DNA of 36,322 nt from Syntrophobacteraceae bacterium (lineage in GTDB: Bacteria > Desulfobacterota > Syntrophobacteria > Syntrophobacterales > Syntrophobacteraceae), in the NCBI GenBank assembly GCA_017881795.1, contig JADGQM010000005.1, forward strand, positions 1-36,322, read 5' to 3'. Numbering within the stretch: the first letter of the stretch is position 1; each line of letters opens with the position of its first letter. Below the pieces are notes generated by a model. That model saw nothing but the letters and a program-made list of their open reading frames with translations, did no database searches and had not been told where the DNA came from. Of this stretch, positions 9,590 through 19,386 are shown piece by piece. Both the position numbers and the translations under genes were made by a program.

Positions 9590-11731
9590 GTGATCCGTAA
9601 GAATGCTCCCTTGCCTCCCGTTAGAAAGAAGGGGATGCACGGAGATGAGAGTAGTCCCTCTGCTGGCGTCGCACCCGAGTTGCTGGCCCCGGCAGGACAG
9701 GTGGAAAGCTTCTGGGCGGCGGTCGAAAATGGCGCCGATGCCGTTTACCTCGGGCTGAAGCAACTGAGCGCCCGAGCCTCCGCAACCAACTTCACTCTGG
9801 ATGAATTAGCCGTGCTTCTGCCTTTTGCCCATAAGCGTAACGTGTCGATTTATGTGGCTCTGAACAGTCTTCTCACGGCGTCCGACTTTCCTCGAATCCT
9901 TGATCTGCTGCAATCCCTTTCCGATCTGAAGGTCGATGCGCTGATTGTGCAGGACCCGGGGATTTTCTTTTTGGCCAGAGAGTATTTCCCTTCGTTGAGG
10001 CTCCATGCCAGCACTCTTATGACCATTCATAACCACGCCGGAGTAAACCAACTCGAACGAATGGGCGCCCAACGGGTAGTTTTGGCCCGAGAACTGAATT
10101 TGCAGGAAATCAGAGACATCGCCGACCGCACCCAAGTCGAACTGGAAATCTTCGTCCACGGGGCGCTCTGCTATTCCTATTCCGGCCTCTGCCTGGCAAG
10201 CAGCTTTCGCGGGGGGCACAGCGGACTGCAGGGACGCTGTGTGCAGCCGTGTCGCCTGCAGTTTAAACAGGGGTGCGACGAGGGCTTTTTTCTTTCCTGC
10301 AATGATCTTTGCGCCTTGCCTTTGATTCCCGAATTGAAAAAGCTGCGGATCGCTGCGTTTAAGATCGAAGGGCGCATGAAGTCTGCGGATTATCTCGCGC
10401 ACGTCGTCCGCGCCTATCGTCTGGTGCTCGACGCCCCTCCGGCAAGACAACAAGAAGTCCTCATGGAGGCCCGAGAGCTGCTCGCACGGTCACCTTCACG
10501 GCGTCTCACCGCGGGCTACTTTGCGGATAATGTCAATGCCGAAATTCTCTCCCCTCACCGTTCCGGATCGAGCGGCCAGTGGGTGGGCACGGTCAAACGC
10601 GTTGATGGCAAACGCGTCCTTGTGGCGCTGCGCCACGAACTGCGGCCGGGAGATCGACTCCGCCCGGAATCCTCGGAGGGTAAGGAAAAACAGGCCTTCA
10701 CGGTCGCAGAAATCGTTTCATCTGAAGGCAGACCTTTGGCCCACGGCCGGGCCGGAGAGAAGGTGTTCTTGTCCTCGAAGGTCGAGTTGCGGTGCGACGA
10801 ACGCCTTATCCGAGTGGGCGCCAGAGACAAATCGTCAGGGGGCGCCTGGCAGAGAATCCATAATGAAATTCCTACAGGCTTGTCTTTTGGAAGAAGATTC
10901 CCTCACCCGGATGGCGCCTATAAGGGATTGCCGCGTTTGACAGCCACGGAGCCCAGAGGAGGCGAAAGCCTGATCATCAAAGTGGCTCGTGCCGACGATC
11001 TGACGAAAACCCTTGAATCGCCTGCCCGCTGGGTGATGCTCACCGCTTCGCGCCCCAACCTGGAACGGTTTGCCAAGCAACGGCTCAGTGTCGCGCAGAA
11101 AGGACGTTTCGTCTGGTCGCTGCCGCCGCTTATCGCCGAAAAGGATGATGAATACTATCGGTTAGCCGTCCGCTGGTTTGTGGAAAGAGACTTTCATGCG
11201 TGGGAGCTCAATAACTGGGGTCATTTTGATTGGTTCGACAACCGCCAAAGGCTCAATCTCTTTTCCGGATATCGACTCAATGTGAGGAACCTCGCCGCCA
11301 TGGCTGAACTGGCGAAGGCCGGATGTCGCTGGAGTGTCCTCTCGCTGGAAATTACCCGGGAGGAGCTCCAACTTTTGAGTGCGAGTCCATTGGCCACGAT
11401 ACCCATTATTACCCTCTTCTCCTGGCCGCCGGTTTTCACCTCGCGCCTCATTCCCAAACTGGATGAAAACAAGCCCTTCCGAACGCCGCGGGATGAGACC
11501 TATTTCTTTGAAAAACGAGGCGGAACCGCGTTCATTTATGCAGACCGCCCCGCTAACTGGCTGGATCACCTCCCTGTGCTGAGAGGCTACGGCTTTCGGT
11601 GTTTTCTCCTGGATCTCAGCGACGGACCCCAGGGCCAACTGCCGGCCCTCGAACACCTCCTTCAGGGCTGTCGCGAATGCCGGGCTGACAAACGCTTTTC
11701 GCTCTTCAACCTCGACCGTCGCCCCGGGTGA
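9590..11731 (+). CDS. U32-family peptidase / YhbU-RlhA-like protein
   Basis: ELLAPAGQVESFWAAVENGADAVYLGLKQLSARA, LEIFVHGALCYSYSGLCLASSF, GRCVQPCR, IEGRMKSADYLAHVVRAYR: U32 signatures. Confidence 0.92.
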   Translation: MIRKNAPLPPVRKKGMHGDESSPSAGVAPELLAPAGQVESFWAAVENGADAVYLGLKQLSARASATNFTLDELAVLLPFAHKRNVSIYVALNSLLTASDFPRILDLLQSLSDLKVDALIVQDPGIFFLAREYFPSLRLHASTLMTIHNHAGVNQLERMGAQRVVLARELNLQEIRDIADRTQVELEIFVHGALCYSYSGLCLASSFRGGHSGLQGRCVQPCRLQFKQGCDEGFFLSCNDLCALPLIPELKKLRIAAFKIEGRMKSADYLAHVVRAYRLVLDAPPARQQEVLMEARELLARSPSRRLTAGYFADNVNAEILSPHRSGSSGQWVGTVKRVDGKRVLVALRHELRPGDRLRPESSEGKEKQAFTVAEIVSSEGRPLAHGRAGEKVFLSSKVELRCDERLIRVGARDKSSGGAWQRIHNEIPTGLSFGRRFPHPDGAYKGLPRLTATEPRGGESLIIKVARADDLTKTLESPARWVMLTASRPNLERFAKQRLSVAQKGRFVWSLPPLIAEKDDEYYRLAVRWFVERDFHAWELNNWGHFDWFDNRQRLNLFSGYRLNVRNLAAMAELAKAGCRWSVLSLEITREELQLLSASPLATIPIITLFSWPPVFTSRLIPKLDENKPFRTPRDETYFFEKRGGTAFIYADRPANWLDHLPVLRGYGFRCFLLDLSDGPQGQLPALEHLLQGCRECRADKRFSLFNLDRRPG

Positions 11732-11876
11732 GCTCCATGTAGGCGTTCAACCATTAGCTGTTAGCTATTGACAGCTACTTATGCGAGGACAAATCCCCAG
11801 AAGGATGACATTTCCCATCATTCGTGTGACTTCGTTATTTCTTCGTGTGCCTTCGTGGATAAAGCTTTGAACCGGC

Positions 11877-12668
11877 TCAACGAATAAGCCTGCGCTGCAT
11901 GACCACCAGCGCCAGCGGAAAGAAAACCACGGAAAAAACCGCAAGATAGAGCACTCCCCAGAAAACATCCGCGTTCATCGACCCCAAGCACAAGTGCCGC
12001 GTGGCATTGACGAGATGGGTAAGCGGAAAGACCATGGCCAGTTTTTGAGCCCATCCGGGAAGGCCGGCAACCGGAAAAAAGGTCCCGCTAAAGAGGAACA
12101 TGGGAGTGACAAAGAGAAATATCGGTAAGTTAAAGGCTTCTATGCTCGGTGTCACGCCGGTAAAGAACATGCCGATGGAGCCAAAAGCGATCCCAGCCAA
12201 AAAGGAAAGCGGCAGGACAAACAACGCCTGTGGGTAGTGAACCAGCCCGAACGCGGTGACAACGCCGAGCATGATCGCCGTGGCAATAAGGGATTTCGTT
12301 GCTCCCCAGATGATTTCTCCGGTGATGACCTCATGCAGTGAGAGCGGGGTAGCCAGCATCGCATCAAAGGTCTTCTGGTAATACATCCTTACGAAGGAAG
12401 CATAAGTGTTCTCGAAGAAGGCGTTATACATCATCGCGATGGCCAGAAGCGAAGGGGTGATAAAGATGACGTAGGAGAGCTCCTCGCCCTCAAAGGGTAC
12501 TTTGCCAACCAGAGCACTCATCCCGTAGCCAAAGGCCAGTAGATAGAAAAGCGGTTCCAGGAGTGGCGTCAGGAAATTGATCTTCCACGTTTTCTGGTAA
12601 ACGACGTAGTTGCGCTGCCAGACGCGAAGGAACCGCCGGGAGATTTGGAAGGATGGCATCTTACTCAT
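11877..12668 (-). CDS. ABC-2 type (NodJ-like) exporter permease
   Basis: 263 aa; six hydrophobic segments; PLLEPLFYLLAFGYGMSALVG...FFENTYASFVRMYYQKTFDAMLATPLSLHEVITGEIIWGATKS. Confidence 0.88.
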   Translation of the reverse strand: MSKMPSFQISRRFLRVWQRNYVVYQKTWKINFLTPLLEPLFYLLAFGYGMSALVGKVPFEGEELSYVIFITPSLLAIAMMYNAFFENTYASFVRMYYQKTFDAMLATPLSLHEVITGEIIWGATKSLIATAIMLGVVTAFGLVHYPQALFVLPLSFLAGIAFGSIGMFFTGVTPSIEAFNLPIFLFVTPMFLFSGTFFPVAGLPGWAQKLAMVFPLTHLVNATRHLCLGSMNADVFWGVLYLAVFSVVFFPLALVVMQRRLIR

Positions 12669-13591
12669 TCCCGAAGCTCTCTACCGGTCAGGCGCAGGAA
12701 CACATCTTCCAGCGTTGCCATGCGCATGATGCAGTCGTCCTTACAGAAATGCCTCCCAATCCGTTCGAACAACTCTTCTCCTTCCTGACCGTAAATGATG
12801 ATCCGGCGCCCAAGATCGTCGTGCATGAACGGTTGCGTGCGAACGAAGCTGCGCAGCTCGTCACTTGGATTGACAACCTCGACGACGTCACGGCCGGCGT
12901 ATTCGCGGACGAGCCACGAGGGCTTGCCCTGGACCAGGATTTTTCCGTGGTCCATGATAATCAACCGGTCGCAGAGGTGGGAAGCTTCGTCCATGTTATG
13001 AGTGGTGAGTAAAATGGAGAGACCGTTGGCGCGCAACTCCTCGAGACGTTCCCAGACCTGGTGACGGGATTGTGGATCCAAACCGGTGGTGGGCTCGTCA
13101 AGAATCAACAGTTCCGGATCGTTGATTAGTGCCCGTGCCAGGACCAGACGCCGCATCATTCCCCCGGAGAGGTTGGTCACGGTGTCCTTCTGACGCTGTT
13201 GGAGTGCGATGAAGTGCAGGAGCTCTCCGGCTTTGGCCTTGGCCGCGGCCTTCGGGATATCGAAGTAGCGGGCAAAAACCTGGAGATTTTGAATAACCGT
13301 CAGGTCCGGATCGAGGTTGTTTTCCTGCTGACAAACGCCGATGCGAGCCTTGATGGCGCGCCAGTCCGTCCGGATATCCAGCCCGAAGACCTGGAGCTCA
13401 CCGTCGGTCATTGGCGAAAACCCATAGATCATGCGTACTGTCGAGGTCTTTCCCGCGCCGTTGGGTCCGAGCAATCCGAGGCATTCTCCGGGAAGCAGGT
13501 GGAAAGAAACGTCATCGACGGCCACAAAATCACCGTATGCTTTTCTGAGATTTCTGGTTTCAATGACGTGGAGCATGACTTTATTCATCAC
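12665..13591 (-). CDS. ABC transporter ATP-binding protein (NodI/DrrA-like)
   Basis: Walker A GPNGAGKTS, signature LSGGMMRRLVLARAL, Walker B LLILDEPTTGLDP; overlaps the permease start by 4 bp. Confidence 0.93.
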   Translation of the reverse strand: MMNKVMLHVIETRNLRKAYGDFVAVDDVSFHLLPGECLGLLGPNGAGKTSTVRMIYGFSPMTDGELQVFGLDIRTDWRAIKARIGVCQQENNLDPDLTVIQNLQVFARYFDIPKAAAKAKAGELLHFIALQQRQKDTVTNLSGGMMRRLVLARALINDPELLILDEPTTGLDPQSRHQVWERLEELRANGLSILLTTHNMDEASHLCDRLIIMDHGKILVQGKPSWLVREYAGRDVVEVVNPSDELRSFVRTQPFMHDDLGRRIIIYGQEGEELFERIGRHFCKDDCIMRMATLEDVFLRLTGRELRE

Positions 13592-13687
13592 GGATCCAAT
13601 TCATGGAGCGGACTGCAAAAGGTCTCGCCTTTCGGCGTGACTTCTCCCGAATCCGAAAGACATTTGACTCATTACTCATTAACGTCG

Positions 13688-13759
13688 CCTAATACTACAA
13701 CGATACTTCGATGAAGGACAATTCCAGGCCCTCTGCAGAAACCTCGTTGTAGTATTAGG
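13688..13759. repeat. 72-bp element bounded by perfect 16-bp inverted repeats (MITE-like)
   Basis: cctaatactacaacga at 13688-13703; reverse complement tcgttgtagtattagg at 13744-13759. Confidence 0.6.
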
Positions 13760-13959
13760 TTCTGAGCCGGATATCGGATGGACTCGACCGCCCGAAGAAT
13801 ACTCAATATATCACATTGCGTTTGGCGTAAAGAGCCGTAGAGAAGTTGACCAGGATGGCAATAGGCCAGCCCCTTCTACAACCCTATTCCCCCAATTCAT
13901 TGTCATAACGGGCTGATGGATGAATTTTCGGTAACTTCTCAATAAGTATGAGCCAATCT

Positions 13960-14037
13960 GTCACCCCCGCATGTTTTTAGCGGGGGTCCAGGGATCAGAA
14001 TGACTCTGGATTCCCGCTAGAAGCATGCGGGAATGAC
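13960..14037. repeat. Extragenic palindromic repeat of the gtcaTTCCCGCatg...TAGCGGGAATCCAG family
   Basis: Imperfect inverted repeat: gtcacccccgcatgtttttagcgggggtccaggg / ctctggattcccgctagaagcatgcgggaatgac. Confidence 0.7.
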
Positions 14038-14128
14038 GACCGAGGGCTTTCACGATTCGTTGTGACCCTGCGGTTTTTGAGAAGCTACAATTTTCGCACC
14101 GATTTGCTGAGAATTTTGTGAGAGGGTT

Positions 14129-14158
14129 CCCAGCGGGCTGTTCTTGAAGCCCGCTGGG
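14129..14158 (-). terminator. Hairpin downstream of the truncated AOR gene (11-bp perfect stem)
   Basis: cccagcgggct / agcccgctggg with 8-nt loop; same hairpin architecture at 27991-28023. Confidence 0.5.
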
Positions 14159-14160
14159 GT

Positions 14161-14269
14161 TAAAGATCACACGAGGAGAGAGAAGCCAAGGGGGAACAGT
14201 AGAGCCCCTTGCCCCCCGCCTGCGATGGGCGTGTTAAAGAGCACACGAGGAGAGAGAAGCCAATGGGGA
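14161..14269. repeat. ~35-bp direct repeat at 74-bp period between the hairpin and the truncated AOR stop codon
   Basis: taaagatcacacgaggagagagaagccaaggggg (14161) and taaagagcacacgaggagagagaagccaatgggg (14235). Confidence 0.7.
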
Positions 14270-14272
14270 AGG

Positions 14273-15706
14273 CTACCAGTTGAACACTTGGTCCAGTTCT
14301 TCGTCCGTAACATTGAAAGTGACATTGTGAGGCCCCACAGGTTCTGACTTGAAGAACGAGGGCAGTCGATCATCTTGAGCCGTAAAACCGGCGCGGGCAT
14401 TAAAATCCCGCTCGGTCTTGAGGATCTGCTTCCCCAGGGCGACCACGTCGTCGCCGGTAAGAGTCAGCCCATAGAACGCGTTGAGCATGTCGATTAGAGC
14501 CTGAAAAGTCTCGGGTTGATCCAGCACGGCAAACGCGATGAAAAGACACATACCAGTCGCGTCAACAGCGGCGGTTGCAACCTGAAGATTCCGGGATAGC
14601 TCAATCTGGCCCTCCGTCTTCAGAGGATCAACATAGCCGCCAACTTTGAGAATGTTCGTAGCGATGGCATATCCAGCGGTATGATCTGCTCCCATGGGGG
14701 TTGTCGCGTAGGTTACCCCAATCCCTTGCACGGCCCTTGGGTCATAGGCAGGTAGAGCCTGGTTCTTCACCACGGGAACCCGCTCAACCCCGAAGACCTT
14801 TCCGGTGGTCCCTGCACCACTGCCCAGAATGCGGCCAAGGGGCGTCCCCTTTCCCACTTCATCAATGAGCTTGATCGCCCCTTCGGCATCGCCAAACTTG
14901 AGCAACCCGGCCTCCATCGCCACCCCGATGGTCACTCCCATCTCGATGGTATCCAGCCCGTAATTGTCATCCATGAAATCCATTTTCGCAATGGCATCCA
15001 GATCACAAATGCCACATTGCCCACCATGGGCCCAAACGGTCTCGTACTCGGGCTGCTTGCTGACGAAATGACCATCCTTGTCATGAAAAGTCCCGGAACA
15101 GCGGATCACGCACCCACGGTGACACCCATGGGTCGCTGAACCGGGTCCACCACGAGCATTCTCGGTTTCGGCCTGGGTCTCGCCGCTGATCTTGTGAGCG
15201 TCCACATAGCGCCCCTCTTTGAAATTATACGTAGGATAACCACCGGCTTCATTCAAGATGTTGGTCAAAACGTTCGTGCCATAAGCGGGCAGGCCCTGAC
15301 CCGTAACCGGGTGATTGCGCAAGCCGTCCACCCACTTCTTATTGGCTTCTTTGAATTTGTCCGGGTCCTTGGGCGGGCGCATCTTCATCCCGGTGTCATC
15401 GAGAATGATCACTTTGACGCCCTTGGCCCCCATCACCGCACCGACCCCACCGCGGGCGGCATGGCGCGTGGGCCGAAGTTCCATGTCAGTGCAGGCAATC
15501 GTTGAACTGCACATTTTCATCTCACCGGCAGTCCCGATCGAAATACAGGCGATCTTCTCGCCGTATTCCGTTTTCATTTTTTCAATGAGATCGTAGTTCG
15601 GCAGCATCTTCAAGCTGTTATCGGCACTGATTTTGACTCCGTCCTTGTTGATGAAAACTTTATAGAGATCATCGCCTTTAGGCTTGCCTTCCAGGACAAT
15701 TGCCGC
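14273..15706 (-). pseudogene. 5'-truncated AOR-family gene, near-identical paralog of 28064-29806
   Basis: 446-aa open frame ~94% identical by eye to the C-terminal portion of the 580-aa AOR; homology ends at ~15706 and an in-frame TAG lies at 15716-15718. Confidence 0.85.
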
Positions 15707-15857
15707 TGTGGGCGTCTACCGGCATTTGGGTCACAATTCTGACAACCCCGTCAGGCTTGGCACTATGGGATGTGCAGAAAATCCATAGAAGAACCGCGCC
15801 GATTGAGGAGGATTTTGCAGAGCGCAGCCTTATCAAAACGGTTCATGAGGACAGTAT

Positions 15858-15977
15858 ATGAAGATGATGGCGGCTTGGATTCAAGTCATTTTGATTTTGC
15901 TGATCGTGGGATATGGCACCTGGCAGCTCTTCGAAGGTAGGTTTGCCCAGTCGTTTGTCACATTGCCCGTTCTTTAG
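15858..15977 (+). CDS. Tiny single-TM protein or truncated remnant of a small membrane protein
   Basis: MKMMAAWIQVILILLIVGYGTWQLFEGRFAQSFVTLPVL*; below the ORF track length cut-off. Confidence 0.35.
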   Translation: MKMMAAWIQVILILLIVGYGTWQLFEGRFAQSFVTLPVL

Positions 15978-16789
15978 GAGAACTTCTAAGTCACCTTTTG
16001 CTTGCGTGCTCCAGACATTTCCCGCACTATTCCCCCCGCACAATGTGAAAACGCAAAGTCGCTTTACCCTGCCTCCCTTTGTGCCTATGGAGTCACCGTC
16101 CGTCACCGGAGTGGCAACCGTTGTGAGCAGGAATTTGAGCATATTGACTCCGGCAAGGGTGCGGACTGGTGGTGGCTTTGATCGAGTGAGTGCGTTTTCA
16201 GACTCGGCCATAGCGCCCTTCGGGAGCTCGAGATCCGGTCGTCTTTCCTTGAACGCGGTACGGGCGAGCAAGACATTCCAGAACTTACCTTAAAATCGGC
16301 ACGCAAATGTCCCAAATGTCCTGAAATGTCCAAATGTCCTTGACAGCAACCACGAAAGGTGCTATGTGCAATGCTTCAAAAAGTGTTTTCTTATCACCAA
16401 GAGGATTTTTTCCCAAGACGAGGTGAGTTGTCCCTCTCAGGGAGGGAAGTGCAAACGGTACAACAAGAACAAGCTTTCTCAGAAGCTCCAGGTTCTTGAT
16501 CGCCCCAACCGGTTTGAGGAACTCGACCTGCTCGCTACTGGCAATTTCCAGCTATACATGTGCAAGGGTGATTTGGACATGGGCTCGAACATGGCTGGCC
16601 AATATGCGCGGCTCGTCACCCGATCTATTGCAGTTGGTACGTTTATGCCGAGTTTGGCGCATAGATTCATACCTAAATCTGTGACCTAACAAATCTCAGT
16701 TTGATCATATCATAGCGCATAAGTATTTGAAGTTGCTTTTCAATTACGATATTTTTTCCCCTCACACGAACTAACTTGGGGGGTGAAAC

Positions 16790-17062
16790 ATGAAACGCTT
16801 CATCATCGCACAATCCGACAAGGAATTCTACACTTCTCACTCCGGTTTTGCCCACGTGGGATTGAGCGTGAACAAGTTCTGTTCGCTGTCGGCCATGGCC
16901 AGAGAGGCTTTTCCCCTGAACCCCGGAAGCAGTGGCATCGATCTTGGCGAAATCCTGCGCAGTTATCTTGGCAGGTTCGCAACGGGCCAAAGCGATTATG
17001 AGGCGGTCACCACTCACAGAAAGGACGACTATGGGTCAAGCGCGCAGTCCACCGGGACTTGA
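16790..17062 (+). pseudogene. N-terminal fragment resembling an IS1380-family transposase
   Basis: SHSGFAHVGLSVNKFCSLSAMAREAFPLNPGSSGIDLGEILRSYLGRFATGQSDYEAV resembles the N-terminal LRSYLGLL..GKSDFEA region; the rest of a transposase is absent. Confidence 0.45.
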
Positions 17063-17355
17063 TTGGAGAAATCGGTAGTAAATCAAAAACTCATTGAGGA
17101 GGGTAGCGATGAAAAAGGATCTGGTAGTCAAGAAAGAACTCATGGGGGGCTTGATATACTGGGGATCCTTGTCTTCGCACCAGGGATATATGCGACGGCT
17201 AATGCCTTCGACGTTATTACGCCACACGAAGTTGAAGGGAAGGACCTGGTAAGGGCCAATGCCAGCCACTCCAAGTTTGCTCATTTGTTTTAAGTTTGAC
17301 GATACGGTTCATGGATGTATGTGTTTACAGGGACCACACTTAAGGAGATGAAAAC

Positions 17356-17748
17356 ATGAAAACTTTCAAGCTACTTCTGGTCTGTTTTGCGGCAATCGTC
17401 ATTTTGGTATCGGGGATATCGTTAACCTATGCACAAAAAGAGCCGGCCAAAGTCAAAGTCGACGTAGAGATGAAATCCGGCGATCAAGTGACGCTTTTCT
17501 ATGGGGGAAGCGGTAGCATCAAAAAAGAGTTTCCTGTTGGGAAAGTAATCAATGTTTACGCTCGAAACCGGGCTTTCGGCCTCAATTATAATCAGATGGT
17601 CGGTAAGGTAAAAATACTCTCATTTGAAGGTGATAGTTTTATTAAAGCCCAAGTTGTCGAAGGCATGATACACTCAGGAGATGTGGTCAAAATAAAGCCA
17701 GGTGCTGGCCCCGGCGTGATGGTGGCGCCTCCCGTTCCCAACGAATAA
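17356..17748 (+). CDS. Small secreted/periplasmic protein of unknown function
   Basis: 130 aa with signal peptide MKTFKLLLVCFAAIVILVSGISLTYAQ; good RBS (ggagatg) upstream. Confidence 0.75.
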   Translation: MKTFKLLLVCFAAIVILVSGISLTYAQKEPAKVKVDVEMKSGDQVTLFYGGSGSIKKEFPVGKVINVYARNRAFGLNYNQMVGKVKILSFEGDSFIKAQVVEGMIHSGDVVKIKPGAGPGVMVAPPVPNE

Positions 17749-17763
17749 ACAACACTTGCAAAA

Positions 17764-17797
17764 CGACCTGGAAGAGTAGGATTGCTCTTTCAGGTCG
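17764..17797 (+). terminator. Terminator-like hairpin after the secreted-protein gene
   Basis: cgacctggaagag / ctctttcaggtcg, 13-bp stem with one wobble; weak T tract. Confidence 0.5.
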
Positions 17798-18154
17798 TCG
17801 CGTTTAGCTGGCCTAGGTATGAAGAGCCGACCACGATCTACCACTCAATTTCGTCGACACTGGAGACAGTCCATACTGGCCACCACAGGAGCAGTCTGCC
17901 CTCAAATCCGGGTAAACACCCTCTTTCAAGCCCTCAGCAAGCAAGACAACCTGCGTGAAGACCAATTTGCACCGAACTGCCCATCATTGACTCGTCCGAG
18001 GGTCAGGCAGAACGATGATTGTCCTTCTTTCTGCTCCTCCCTTACCGAGAACTGAAACGAAAATGTTCTTGACTGCACCCGTGAGACGTGTTGCTGAAAA
18101 GCCAAAAAAAACAATTTATTATCACCTCACCAAATTCAAAAGGAGGGTAAGAAA

Positions 18155-18691
18155 ATGACACTAGTACTTCTGGTAACGATCAGCTTGTTGTGGTTTCCGA
18201 TAGGTCTCTTCTATCTCGGCCAGGGTGATGCAAGGACCTGTGGCGCAATCGCCGGTTTTGTCGGTGTTATCGTCGCCGTAGGCGGAATCCTTCACGCAAC
18301 CCCCATGTTCGGCAGCGACGCATTCACCGCGATATTACTTATTATATTCGCGGTCCTCTACCTGACAATTTCGTATTGCATGCTGAGAGGGGTGGAAGAC
18401 CTCCGTTCGCTGGGTAACCAGAGTCTGATGATAGCAATCGTTCTAGCCATCGCTGCTTATTTTTTTCTTACCGGTGGCGGTGTCAAGCCGGACGGCACGC
18501 CCTTTGTCGGCAAGAGCCTCTATCTTGCGTTCATGATGATCTGTTTTGTTGTTCTCACCTTGGTAGTATGGGCGGTCACCTATGGTAAAATGTCGCCAAA
18601 AGTACTGGGTTGGCTCCTCTTGATACTGACCTTCGTGGGTCTCATTATCCCCGCGTATGCTCTGCTCGGTTTTGGAAAACTACCGTTCTAA
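18155..18691 (+). CDS. Polytopic membrane protein, possibly AmiS/UreI-family channel
   Basis: 178 aa, about six hydrophobic segments, size and layout like AmiS/UreI; aggagg RBS upstream. Confidence 0.55.
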   Translation: MTLVLLVTISLLWFPIGLFYLGQGDARTCGAIAGFVGVIVAVGGILHATPMFGSDAFTAILLIIFAVLYLTISYCMLRGVEDLRSLGNQSLMIAIVLAIAAYFFLTGGGVKPDGTPFVGKSLYLAFMMICFVVLTLVVWAVTYGKMSPKVLGWLLLILTFVGLIIPAYALLGFGKLPF

Positions 18692-18722
18692 GAGCGTGCC
18701 TAAAGTTGTAGGCATGTGTCAC

Positions 18723-18757
18723 ACATGGGACCCTCAATTGAAAGAGTGGTCCCATGT
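18723..18757. terminator. 10-bp perfect hairpin downstream of the membrane protein
   Basis: acatgggacc / ggtcccatgt with 15-nt loop. Confidence 0.45.
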
Positions 18758-19386
18758 TGGCTTACCTCTCTTGCCCAGCGTCAGGAGCGAACTTTTTAGA
18801 CACACTCTTAGAGTTCCCACATGGAAGGTGCCGTGAGAGCTCAGGTGGCCAACGCTTTCAGCTCTTATCTCAACCTGGTTTCACTTTTCACACGCGATCG
18901 AGACTGCGAAAGCTGCCTCTGACTTCGTCATGCTTCACTTTAGGCCAACCCATCGCCGGGGAGTTGACGAACAGGCAGTCATGAGACTTGCCTCTATTCT
19001 CACTTTTACTGGCTTGCACTTATCAAAATGCGATCTTCACAGCGACAAAAAAACCACTTGACCCACCGGATTAAAGCTGCTAACCTGCCCCTCGGGCTAT
19101 GTTTTATGTTCGTTTAAGGGATGTTCTATCGATGGCAGGTACGGCCCGGATAGCCACCGTAGTCACCCATGCGGAGGGCGGCTGATTTCCTCCTTTGCGG
19201 TGAGCAATGAGTCTTTTCAAACCATCAGAACCCAGTTCCATTTCAATGGAATCTTGAAGTGGTTTTGAGGAACCTGGAGGAAAGGAGCAGGTTCCAGGGA
19301 TGGTGGCCGAGAGCGCGCCTGTCGAACTTGACTCTCCCTCAGGGGGGCACACTGAATTCGGACGACGATCTTGAGGAGGAAAAACC

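Noticed and set aside
15843-16293. Overlapping 126-142-aa ORFs on both strands
   Set aside because: No domain recognised on either strand and neither frame is clearly favoured; could be a non-coding repeat.
16309-16343. aaatgtcc short tandem repeats
   Set aside because: Only about three to four imperfect copies; likely chance low-complexity sequence, no CRISPR-like spacing.
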